64,000 nucleotides of DNA from Ruegeria arenilitoris. GTDB lineage: Bacteria > Pseudomonadota > Alphaproteobacteria > Rhodobacterales > Rhodobacteraceae. The DNA lies in assembly GCF_013035425.1 (NCBI RefSeq), contig NZ_WQHX01000010.1:39449-103448 (forward strand). Reading direction: 5' to 3'. A program made the position numbers and the translations under genes. This document shows, one piece after another, positions 8,694-16,437 of the stretch. The notes beneath the pieces were generated by a model. That model had not been told where the DNA came from, did not search any database, and worked only from the letters and a program-made list of their open reading frames with translations. Position 1 is the first letter of the stretch, and the number at the start of each line of letters is the position of its first letter.

Positions 8694-10910
8694 GTGACTG
8701 AAGAAAAGACAATAACAGCCCACCCAGTGCTAATCTTCTGGATCATCGCTGGGTGGGTCGGCTTCTGCCTTCTGCCATGGTACATGGTAGAAGATGGGCT
8801 TTGGTCATTCGCGTGGTTGGTGGATGGCTATCCGTTTGATGAAGACTATGCTCCAGCCCTCTTTCTGATAGGACAAGCCGAGAAGCTGTGGCTTGCGCCA
8901 TTGCTAATCCCATTAGTACTTCCGCTACTTGTACTGAACAGGCCAAAGTCTGATCCTCGATACGCACGTATTCTGGTCTTAGCAGGTGCCTTGGGTTTTG
9001 GCTGGCTCATTGCACAAGGCTTCTCGATAGGCATCAGGGGCTTTAACTTCGAATGGCTGAACGCATTGTTCGGAGAGCCGAAGATCCGTCAATTTGGAAT
9101 GGGATACGGCGCCATGATTTGCGCGTCGGCGTTTCTGTTCCTGCTTACCCAAGGAATCGCGGCACGCGGCGCGATCAACGGTGATGTTTTCGTCGTTAGT
9201 GCAATCGGAGGCGTGATTACAATTGTAACTGCATTTGTGTTTTACCCGATTGCCAACATGCTGTTTTCGGCATTCATAACAGAGGACGGGACTTATTCCG
9301 TATCGGTATTCGCGTCGAAGTTCTTTGATAATCGACTCTGGGGGCTGGGCTGTTTTGCCGGCGCAAAATGCGGGGCCGCTTGGAATTCACTCTTTCTTGC
9401 CATTCTGGTTGGGATAATAACGACTTCGCTCGGTTTGTGTTTTGCATTGGTCGTCACAAGGTCGGGGTTCCGCTTCAAAAGGGGAATGCGAGCGCTTACG
9501 GTCTTACCGATCATCACGCCGCCATTCGTGATTGGGCTGGCATTAATCCTATTGTTTGGTCTTTCCGGGTCAGTCACTGTTTTCTTTGCCGAGCTCTTCG
9601 GTATTCAGCCCACTCGTTGGCTCTACGGGATGCCGGGAGTGCTGATTGCGCAGACCCTTGCCTTCACACCAATTGCTTTCCTTGTCCTGATTGGCGTTGT
9701 CGAAGGTGTATCCCCCTCGATGGAGGAGGCTGCACAAACATTGCGTGCGAACCGGTGGCAGACCTTCAAAACGGTCTCCTTGCCATTGATGCGCCCGGGT
9801 TTAGCAAATGCCTTTCTTCTCGGCTTTATCGAATCCATGGCGGATTTCGGAAACCCACTGGTTCTGGGTGGCAATTTCGACGTTTTGTCGACCGAAATTT
9901 TCTTCGCCATCGTTGGCGCTCAGTACGATCAAGGTCGAGCTGCAGTGCTGGCCATGGTTCTTTTGTTCTTCACACTGTCCGCCTTTTATGCCCAGCGGGC
10001 TTGGTTAGGAAAGAAGAGCTACACAACCGTGTCCGGCAAAGGAGACGCAGGTGTCCATCCGTTGATGCCGAACGGTCTGGCCATTCCGGTGTTAGCTATC
10101 GCACTGACATGGGCGCTGTTCACAGCAATAGTCTATGGGATGATCATCTACGGTAGTCTTGTTGAACTTTGGGGTGTCAACAACTCGCTGACACTTAAGC
10201 ATTATGTGACGGCCTTCTCTGTTCGATTTGAAGCAGAGGGCATTCGCTGGACGGGGGCTGCTTGGGACAGCTTCTGGACAACCATCACCATTGCTGCAAT
10301 CGCGGCACCATTGACGGCCGCGGTCGGGTTGGTGACTGCTTACCTGCTTACAAGGCAAAGCTTTGCAGGCAAGAATGCTTTCGAATTCGGAACTATGCTG
10401 TCCTTCGCTATTCCTGGCACGGTCATCGGCGTCAGCTATATCTTGGCATTCAACGTACCGCCGATAGAAATCACTGGGACAGGCGTAATCCTTGTGGTTA
10501 GCTTCATATTCCGCAACATGCCGGTTGGCGTGCGGGCGGGCATCGCATCCATGTCACAGCTCGACAAGTCTTTGGACGAGTCCTCGTTAACGCTCGGAGC
10601 CAACTCCTGGCAGACTTTCCGACGGGTAATCCTCCCGCTACTTAGGCCAGCAATCTTAGCCGCGCTCGTCTACAGCTTTGTACGCGCCATGACGGCCATT
10701 TCGGCAGTAATTTTCCTAGTGTCTGCCGAGTACGATATGGCGACCAGCTATATTATTGGGCGGGTCGAAAACAACGACTACGGACTTGCTATCGCTTACT
10801 CGACCACATTGATCTTTGTCATGCTAGCGGCTGTCGGGTTTTTGCAGATTCTCGTCGGCCGCGTTCAGATTGGACGGCGCACACAACTCGGGGCAGAGAA
10901 AACGACATGA
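8694..10910 (+). CDS. ABC transporter permease, fused double-domain (FbpB-type)
   Basis: GTG at 8694 follows the binding-protein stop directly. The 738-residue inner-membrane protein has about a dozen or more hydrophobic segments and two copies of the ABC-permease cytoplasmic loop: EEAAQTLRANRWQTFKTVSLP (about 345-365) and DESSLTLGANSWQTFRRVILP (about 629-649). This tandem arrangement is typical of FbpB/AfuB, where a single chain supplies both transmembrane halves. Residues 1-165 form an extra membrane region before the first transport domain, longer than in compact FbpB proteins. The 3' end overlaps the ATPase gene by four bases (ATGA). Confidence 0.9.
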   Translation: MTEEKTITAHPVLIFWIIAGWVGFCLLPWYMVEDGLWSFAWLVDGYPFDEDYAPALFLIGQAEKLWLAPLLIPLVLPLLVLNRPKSDPRYARILVLAGALGFGWLIAQGFSIGIRGFNFEWLNALFGEPKIRQFGMGYGAMICASAFLFLLTQGIAARGAINGDVFVVSAIGGVITIVTAFVFYPIANMLFSAFITEDGTYSVSVFASKFFDNRLWGLGCFAGAKCGAAWNSLFLAILVGIITTSLGLCFALVVTRSGFRFKRGMRALTVLPIITPPFVIGLALILLFGLSGSVTVFFAELFGIQPTRWLYGMPGVLIAQTLAFTPIAFLVLIGVVEGVSPSMEEAAQTLRANRWQTFKTVSLPLMRPGLANAFLLGFIESMADFGNPLVLGGNFDVLSTEIFFAIVGAQYDQGRAAVLAMVLLFFTLSAFYAQRAWLGKKSYTTVSGKGDAGVHPLMPNGLAIPVLAIALTWALFTAIVYGMIIYGSLVELWGVNNSLTLKHYVTAFSVRFEAEGIRWTGAAWDSFWTTITIAAIAAPLTAAVGLVTAYLLTRQSFAGKNAFEFGTMLSFAIPGTVIGVSYILAFNVPPIEITGTGVILVVSFIFRNMPVGVRAGIASMSQLDKSLDESSLTLGANSWQTFRRVILPLLRPAILAALVYSFVRAMTAISAVIFLVSAEYDMATSYIIGRVENNDYGLAIAYSTTLIFVMLAAVGFLQILVGRVQIGRRTQLGAEKTT

Positions 10911-11980
10911 CTGATCCAAAGATTGCAAGCAAGGCTGCACCGGTGGTGTTCGAGGGTGTTTCGAAGGTATTCGGGAAAGATGTGGTCGCAGTTGATAACA
11001 TCGACCTAAATGTTGAAGCAGGAAAACTGGTCACGCTGCTGGGCCCATCGGGGTGCGGCAAGACTACGACTCTCCGAATGATCGCGGGGCTGGAGATGGC
11101 CAGTTCCGGTCGCATCCTGATAGGCGACCGCGATGTGACAAGGCTGCCTGCTACTGATCGCGACGTATCGATGGTATTTCAGTCCTATGCCCTTTTTCCC
11201 CACATGAGCGTAATAGAGAACGTCATGTACGGGCTGACATTCTCCGGATATGACAAAGGTGAGGCTCGGTCGCGTGCGTTGTATGGGTTGGATCTCGTTG
11301 GTTTGAAGGGATTCGAGGGTCGATTGCCCAGCGAGCTTTCTGGCGGGCAACAACAACGCGTCGCGGTAGCCCGGGCCTTGGTGCTGGAACCGCAAGTCCT
11401 GCTTTTTGATGAACCATTGTCGAATCTTGACTCGAAGCTCCGCCGGCAAGTGCGTGAAGACATCCGAGCAATTCAACAAGACCTTGGCCTGACGGTCGTC
11501 TACGTGACCCACGACCAAGAGGAGGCCCTTGCCGTCTCAGACGAAATTGTCGTTATGCGCAACGCCTCCATCGCTCAAATTGGCACGCCGCGGCAGCTTT
11601 ACGATGCCCCAATAGATCGGTTCGTGGCAGATTTTATCGGTGAAGCGAACCTGATCAATTGCAGCATCGTATCAGTTGAACGTGATCAGGCCACAATTGA
11701 AATCGAAGGGTATCGGCATAGACTACCAGCTCGCGGGTTGAGCAAAGGACCAGCTACTTTGGCGGTGCGCCCCTCCCGGATTGTAATTGGCTCTGACGCC
11801 GGCATCACCGCAGAAGTTGCCAAGGCCACATATGTGGGCGTCCGGATGGAGTACACATTAAAAGGAACTTTCGGGCAGGTCTTCGCGGTGCAAGACGATG
11901 TGGACGACCCACTTGAAACGGGGACTGCTATCAAAATTTCATTTGCTGAGCGTGGACCTGTCTTGCTGCCGGGCGGATAA
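10907..11980 (+). CDS. ABC transporter ATP-binding protein (FbpC/PotA-like)
   Basis: The 357-residue ATPase shows Walker A GPSGCGKTT (about 47-55), the Q-loop in VFQSYALFPHMS, the signature LSGGQQQRVAVARA (about 143-156), Walker B VLLFDEPLSN (about 162-171) and the switch His in YVTHDQEEA. A C-terminal extension of about 120 residues corresponds to the TOBE/OB region found in the Fbp/Pot/Mal group. The start codon overlaps the permease stop as ATGA, so translation is coupled. It powers the importer encoded by the two preceding genes. Confidence 0.93.
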   Translation: MTDPKIASKAAPVVFEGVSKVFGKDVVAVDNIDLNVEAGKLVTLLGPSGCGKTTTLRMIAGLEMASSGRILIGDRDVTRLPATDRDVSMVFQSYALFPHMSVIENVMYGLTFSGYDKGEARSRALYGLDLVGLKGFEGRLPSELSGGQQQRVAVARALVLEPQVLLFDEPLSNLDSKLRRQVREDIRAIQQDLGLTVVYVTHDQEEALAVSDEIVVMRNASIAQIGTPRQLYDAPIDRFVADFIGEANLINCSIVSVERDQATIEIEGYRHRLPARGLSKGPATLAVRPSRIVIGSDAGITAEVAKATYVGVRMEYTLKGTFGQVFAVQDDVDDPLETGTAIKISFAERGPVLLPGG

Positions 11981-11982
11981 TC

Positions 11983-12549
11983 TTGGGCAAGCTTATAGTC
12001 ATTTCTCACCCAGAAGTTGTCGTCACGCCGGGTTCGCCGATCACCGAATGGGGGCTGAGCGACCTCGGCCTTGAACGCGCAAAGACGTTTGCAAGATCCA
12101 GCGTGATGTCGTCGGTTGGCGCGATCTGGTCTAGCTGCGAGCGCAAAACACTTGAGACGGCTTCAGTTCTTGCGCGAATGCATAATCTAAAGCCGAATTC
12201 CGATCATCGCTTGGGCGAGAACGATCGCAGTGCGACTGGATTTTTGCCAATCGGTCAGTTCGAAGCGGCTGCGGATGCGTTCTTTGCTGCACCGGGGTCA
12301 AGCTTTCGGGGTTGGGAAACTGCAAACGCAGCGCAGAAAAGAATAGTTGAAGCAGTGACGTCAATCGTTAAGGTTCACGATTTCAAAGACCTCGGCTTAG
12401 TGACGCATGGTGCAGTCGGAACGCTTCTTTGGTGCCACCTCTCAGGCGAGAATATCGATCGTCGATTTGATCAACCCGGTCAGGGTCACTATTGGAGCGC
12501 TGATCTAGAAAACCTCCGCCCTGACTTCAGTTGGCGCTCAATCACCTAG
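11983..12549 (+). CDS. Histidine phosphatase superfamily protein with altered RHG motif
   Basis: The gene starts with TTG two bases after the ATPase stop, so it belongs to the importer operon. The 188-residue protein follows the phosphoglycerate-mutase-like order: the first motif reads ISHPEV where RHGE is usual (the His and Glu are kept, the Arg is Ser and the Gly is Pro), then RKTLETAS, a family-typical Arg/Glu-Thr block, and VTHGAVGTL with the second His. Members remove phosphate from sugar phosphates or other small esters. Placement behind an importer suggests dephosphorylation of the imported compound, but loss of the first Arg may lower or change activity. It converges with the inositol-monophosphatase-family gene, overlapping by four bases. 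Confidence 0.78.
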   Translation: MGKLIVISHPEVVVTPGSPITEWGLSDLGLERAKTFARSSVMSSVGAIWSSCERKTLETASVLARMHNLKPNSDHRLGENDRSATGFLPIGQFEAAADAFFAAPGSSFRGWETANAAQKRIVEAVTSIVKVHDFKDLGLVTHGAVGTLLWCHLSGENIDRRFDQPGQGHYWSADLENLRPDFSWRSIT

Positions 12550-13346
12550 TTTACGTCAATACCCCAAACCTCATCGCAAATGGCTATCAGCGTCTCAAAA
12601 ACCTTGGGTGGTCCAGCAATAACACGACCGCCCACCCGGATCATTTTTTTTGCGTCTTGATCCTCGACCAACCCACCTGCTTCTGCAACCATCAACTGGC
12701 CGGCAAGACAATCCCAAGCGTTCATGTGCTCTTCGACATAGCCCAACAACCGTCCAGCAGCAACGTAAGCCAATGACAGTGCGCCACTGGCATTGCGATG
12801 ATAGAGCGCTCCTTTTTCGACGAGCGCTGCAATGACTGGAACGACATTGGTTGCTTCAACCCGATTAGAATAGCCGACAGCAATGGTTCCGCATGCCAAC
12901 TCGACATCTGATGCAACACGCATCGGCTGCCCGTTTAAAGTCGCGCCTGCGGCCTTGGTAGCGACATAGGTTTCGTCGACATTTGGTTCGTGGATAACGC
13001 CAACCTGTGTACTACCATCCGAAACAACTGCCAACACAATCGTCCAGGCGGGTATGCCGTGGATGAAGTTTGTTGTTCCGTCAATCGGGTCGATCACCCA
13101 ATCAAAACCACTTAAGCCTCTCTTTGCCTCGTGCTCTTCTCCAAAGACCCCATCTTCGGGGTAAGCTTCGCTGATCTTTTGCCTAATGAACGTCTCGACA
13201 TTACGATCCGCTTCGCTGACCCAGTCCTGAGCGCCCTTCTGATCGACAACCAAATTGTCACGATTGGTGAAGTAGGATAACGCGAGGGCACCTGCTTCCG
13301 CGGCGACAGCAATAGCGAATTTTCGCCGTTCTTGGATGTCATTCAT
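12546..13346 (-). CDS. Inositol monophosphatase family protein
   Basis: The ATG at 13346 (MNDIQERRKFAI) is preferred over an upstream extension whose residues look random. The 266-residue protein carries the metal and phosphate motifs of the lithium-sensitive phosphatases: GEEHEA (about 70-75), WVIDPIDGTTNFIHG (about 84-98) with the Asp-Pro-x-Asp-Gly-Thr core, and MNAWDCLAGQLMVAEAGG (about 209-226). It hydrolyses inositol-1-phosphate or related sugar or nucleotide phosphates with Mg2+. It is convergent with the importer operon, overlapping its last gene by four bases. A link to the same organophosphate substrate is plausible but not shown. Confidence 0.87.
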   Translation of the reverse strand: MNDIQERRKFAIAVAAEAGALALSYFTNRDNLVVDQKGAQDWVSEADRNVETFIRQKISEAYPEDGVFGEEHEAKRGLSGFDWVIDPIDGTTNFIHGIPAWTIVLAVVSDGSTQVGVIHEPNVDETYVATKAAGATLNGQPMRVASDVELACGTIAVGYSNRVEATNVVPVIAALVEKGALYHRNASGALSLAYVAAGRLLGYVEEHMNAWDCLAGQLMVAEAGGLVEDQDAKKMIRVGGRVIAGPPKVFETLIAICDEVWGIDVN

Positions 13347-13520
13347 CGTCGAAACCGTTTCTGAGCACTGCCTTTTTCGCAAACAATAAATGATCGGGCT
13401 CGATTGTGCCACTGTAGCGAATGGAAACTTGTTCTAAGAATGCTGAACAGCTGTTTCACTCTAGGCAAGGGCGGATCTTAGGTGCGCAGCGAGTGATCGT
13501 TTCTAATGCTATGAATTTCA

Positions 13521-13577
13521 GCTTTGGGCTCGGTGCAGACGTTCGGCAGAATTCAGTGAATGTCTGCTGCGCGGACT
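13521..13577 (-). repeat. Dispersed intergenic repeat, copy 3 (well preserved long form)
   Basis: This copy shows the long unit: GCTTTGGGCTCGGTGCAGAC, then GTTCGGCAGAATTCAGTGAA, then TGTCTGCTGCGCGGAC. The central AGAATTCAGTGAATGTCTGC block recurs, reverse-complemented, at 29.0 kb. A weaker GGGCTCG copy may lie at about 13395. The gap between the two minus-strand genes (13347-13666) has no other recognisable content. Confidence 0.8.
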
Positions 13578-13666
13578 TTACCACCGTTCGATTTTTCTGC
13601 AGCAATAAGGGGTCGCAGCCAAAAGCTGACCTTCAAAACCAAACGTTGCGTACTAATACCAACCCA

Positions 13667-14293
13667 CTAGACGACAACATTGACGGTTGCTTCAAATCCA
13701 GTCGCACCCTGTACAAATTCCATGGACACTGCGTTGGCCTCAACCTTAGACATACGGCTAAACAACGCATCGCTGGCGTTGTTTGGATGGCCTTTGATGT
13801 AAAACTGTGTCGTCAACAACTCTCGACGGCCATCAAACACCTTTACATGTATGTGGGGTGTGCGTCCGGGGTAGATTGTCGGCTTGATCGTTCGGAAAAC
13901 GTAATTACCGTCATTATCAGTTACGTCATGACCAAAGCCTTGGAAAGCCCGGTCAAAATTGACGCGACGGCGGTCTCGCGGGTGCATATAGTTGCCGTCA
14001 AGGTCGCATTGCCAAATTTCAATGCGATGTCTGGTTAAGGGTTGTCCTTCGGCGCCAGTGAGTGCCCCACGTAGCGTGAAGACTTCGCCACCGGCTTCTT
14101 CAACACGTCCCCTGATCCTGACGAGGTCATTGTCTATGTCTGGCGTTCGCATGGCCGGTGTTGGATAATACGGTCCTTCTGCGGCGCCTGGTGTCAGCAC
14201 AGCCGCAGCGGCCTTTGTACTTAATGTACTGGCGCCAAAAAGGCCTGCTATGCCACCTAAAAGATTACGGCGAGACTTTTCATACGGCTTCAC
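13667..14293 (-). CDS. Intradiol ring-cleavage dioxygenase family protein with Tat-like signal
   Basis: The 208-residue protein opens with SRRNLLGGIAGLFGAS and an alanine-rich region, a twin-arginine type signal ending near residue 31, so it is probably exported folded with its iron. The mature part has the protocatechuate 3,4-dioxygenase-like fold: EGPYYPTP (about 39-46), RHRIEIWQCDLDGNYMHP (about 88-105) and YPGRTPHIHVKVF (about 140-152), which hold the Tyr and His ligands of Fe(III). Most characterised relatives cleave catechols, but small exported single-subunit members are poorly characterised. It stands alone between repeat copies 3 and 4, and no aromatic-pathway genes adjoin it. Confidence 0.85.
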   Translation of the reverse strand: MKPYEKSRRNLLGGIAGLFGASTLSTKAAAAVLTPGAAEGPYYPTPAMRTPDIDNDLVRIRGRVEEAGGEVFTLRGALTGAEGQPLTRHRIEIWQCDLDGNYMHPRDRRRVNFDRAFQGFGHDVTDNDGNYVFRTIKPTIYPGRTPHIHVKVFDGRRELLTTQFYIKGHPNNASDALFSRMSKVEANAVSMEFVQGATGFEATVNVVV

Positions 14294-14416
14294 GGCAGTC
14301 CCTTCCCGCGTGAGAATGCTCTAAGACTTACTGCATTATACATTACATAGCACGCTTCACCTCGATGTCTGCCTTGTGCGGTTCAAGTGCTCTTTTACGA
14401 GGTGATGGCAATATTC

Positions 14417-14520
14417 AAAATGGGCTCGTTGCGGTCATTCGGCAAAATTCCGTGGACGTCTGCCTTGCGGTCGAAGCGGTCGTTCGATGCGATTTGGCGA
14501 ATGTCGGCTTTGTCCGCGGT
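14417..14520 (-). repeat. Dispersed intergenic repeat, copy 4 (tandem, about 100 bases)
   Basis: TGGGCTCGTTGCGGTCATTC starts a long unit ending near GTCTGCCTTGCGG. A second partial unit follows at once (GAAGCGGTCGTTCGATGCG ... TTTGTCCGCGG). It fills the gap downstream of the SDR gene and upstream of the intradiol dioxygenase gene. Confidence 0.75.
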
Positions 14521-14531
14521 GTAGCCGGTTG

Positions 14532-15266
14532 TTAGGGGAGGCTCAACTTGCTAGTTCTGCCACCATCGACTGTCCAGACTTGCCCGGTCACAAAGCTGGC
14601 TTCGTCTGAGGCGAGCCAAGCGGCAAGTCCGGCGATTTCACCCGGCGTTCCTGTCCGACCAACCGGATGAATGTCGCCGAGGGAAGCTTTGAAGCTCTCG
14701 GGATCCCCAAGACTTTCGATGAAAGCAGTGTTTAGGTCGGTATCGATCCAGCCTGGAGCAATTGCGTTGCACCTTACGCCATCGCCGCCGTGATCAACCG
14801 CTACGGCGCGCGTCAGCGCATGGATGCCGCCTTTTGAAGCACAATAAGCGGGATGGCGGGGGTTTGATCCCAAACCCTCAATTGAACCGATGTTCACGAT
14901 TGAACCGCGTCGTTTGGTCAAATGCGGAAGCGCGTGTTTGATGAGCATGAATGGAACGGTGAGGTTCACGTGCAACGTTTCCGCCCAGTCAACATCTGAG
15001 GTTTCCAGTACCGTTCCTTCGCGCATTATCCCCGCGTTGTTCACTAGAATATCCAAACCACCAGCCATCTTGATCACGTCATGAATGACGCGCTCAGGCT
15101 CGGAAGGATTCAGGAAGTTTGCGGATACATATGGATGAACACGGTCTTCACCGCGTTGTGCCGTTACAACCGTCACACCAAGGGATGCAAGCTTGGCCGA
15201 GATCGCCGCACCGATGCCGCTGCGACCTCCTGTGACAAGAGCAACCTTTTCGGACCAATTGGTCAT
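14532..15266 (-). CDS. Short-chain dehydrogenase/reductase (SDR) family oxidoreductase
   Basis: ATG at 15266 is chosen because it overlaps the upstream SDR stop as ATGA, a coupling signal; a longer frame adds 14 unrelated residues. The 244-residue protein has the classical SDR features: nucleotide-binding TGGRSGIG (about 12-19), NNAG (about 78-81), the catalytic Ser in GSIEG and YCASK (about 144-148), and IAPGWIDTDL after it. It is the second gene of a two-gene operon with another SDR, which suggests successive oxidations of one hydroxylated substrate. The substrate is unknown. Confidence 0.87.
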   Translation of the reverse strand: MTNWSEKVALVTGGRSGIGAAISAKLASLGVTVVTAQRGEDRVHPYVSANFLNPSEPERVIHDVIKMAGGLDILVNNAGIMREGTVLETSDVDWAETLHVNLTVPFMLIKHALPHLTKRRGSIVNIGSIEGLGSNPRHPAYCASKGGIHALTRAVAVDHGGDGVRCNAIAPGWIDTDLNTAFIESLGDPESFKASLGDIHPVGRTGTPGEIAGLAAWLASDEASFVTGQVWTVDGGRTSKLSLP

Positions 15267-15991
15267 TGCACCGGCTTTCCGCCGTTTACTTCGATCAGTG
15301 CCCCGCAAATGTACCGAGCCTGATCGGAGGCAAGGAAGGTCACGACGTCAGCAATGTCTTCCGGTTCGGCAATCCGACCCAGTGGGACTGAGGCGTTTAG
15401 TTCATTTATGGCTTTGTCCGGATCAAGACCCCGAGTCTCAAAGCCACTTCGGATCATCGGCGTGTTCACTTCATTTGGGCAGACTGCATTCACACGAATG
15501 TTCTGGTGCGCGTGATCCATGCCGAGACACTGAGTCAAAGACGCAACTGCCGCCTTTGACATCACATAAACCGGATGGTTAGGGCCCGGATGCACTCCCC
15601 AACAGGAAGCTGTATTGACAATTGCTCCGCCTCCGGCGTTCGCCATGATCGGAATGGCCGCACGACATAGACGAAATGGAGCTTCAACATTGATAGCCAT
15701 CGAGAGTGCGAAATCTTGATCCGTGGCATCCGTGATTTTGCCCCTTGTGATTATTCCCGCGTTATTGACCAGTATATCCAGCTTGCCCATGCGATCGGCT
15801 GCCGTCTGCGGAAGGTTGTCGCAAAACGAAGGATCTGTCAGGTCGCCGACGAGAACGTGGTCGGCGTCGCAGTCGCGCAAGTCTGCACCGGCGACCGTCA
15901 CACCCAACGCGCGAAAAGCACCAACAATTGCCTTGCCAATACCTCCGCCTGCGCCGGTGATTAACGCAGTCTTTTGTGCCAGATCATCCAT
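15263..15991 (-). CDS. SDR family oxidoreductase
   Basis: The 242-residue classical SDR has TGAGGGIG (about 12-19), NNAGI (about 77-81), the catalytic Tyr and Lys in YVMSK (about 143-147) and NAVCPNEVNTPM in the substrate loop. It is the promoter-proximal gene of the SDR pair and shares an ATGA overlap with the downstream gene. Its promoter must lie in the 450-base gap to the divergent cyclase gene at 16.4 kb. Sequence identity to the partner is low apart from the motifs, so they are paralogous enzymes rather than a recent duplication. Confidence 0.88.
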   Translation of the reverse strand: MDDLAQKTALITGAGGGIGKAIVGAFRALGVTVAGADLRDCDADHVLVGDLTDPSFCDNLPQTAADRMGKLDILVNNAGIITRGKITDATDQDFALSMAINVEAPFRLCRAAIPIMANAGGGAIVNTASCWGVHPGPNHPVYVMSKAAVASLTQCLGMDHAHQNIRVNAVCPNEVNTPMIRSGFETRGLDPDKAINELNASVPLGRIAEPEDIADVVTFLASDQARYICGALIEVNGGKPVQ

Positions 15992-16170
15992 GTTCGCGTC
16001 CTTTCACAATCACGGACACTTTAAAACAAGCAGGTGGCCTTGCATGCAGACCAGCGACACAAAGCCATACATCCTACGACGCGCTGCGATTTGCTGGACT
16101 GGATAAGCAATCGAACGGTTTCGGCATTTGATGCGTAAGTAGACGTTTGAAGCTTTCGCAGCATCTAGTA

Positions 16171-16240
16171 TTTTGGGCTCGAAGCAGCCGTTCGCTGCGC
16201 TCGGCATGAGCGTCTACTTTGCGGACAAAGCCGCCACTCG
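16171..16240 (-). repeat. Dispersed intergenic repeat, copy 5
   Basis: TTTTGGGCTCGAAGCAGCCG is followed by TTCGCTGCG, then by a second half ending CTTTGCGGAC. The gap 15992-16437 between the divergent SDR and cyclase genes holds this copy and possibly a short partial one at about 16264-16290. No other structure was recognised, so the promoters are not resolved. Confidence 0.75.
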
Positions 16241-16437
16241 CTGCGCTGCTGGGCGGTTGGTCCAAATGAACGACTGCTGTGCGGATAATCCGGACGACGA
16301 ATACTTGTTTGGTCGACGTCTTTTTTGATTTCTGATGTGTCAAGTTGGAACAGATTGTGATTACCTAACTGGGGAAAAAGGGCATTTGCGTGGTCGACCG
16401 ATCTTATCAGTATTGCAGGAGCCGTTGAACAAGGAAC

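Noticed and set aside
9368..10156. 262-codon plus-strand open frame inside the permease gene
   Set aside because: It is a shadow frame within a permease gene that has clear membrane segments and loop motifs.
13421..14038. 205-codon plus-strand open frame
   Set aside because: It is antisense to the intradiol dioxygenase, whose motifs are unmistakable, and runs through repeat copy 3.
14325..14350. TGCATTATACATTACATAGC, considered as a dif-like site
   Set aside because: Only partial similarity to known dif sequences, and repeat copies on both sides have the same orientation, so no switch occurs here.
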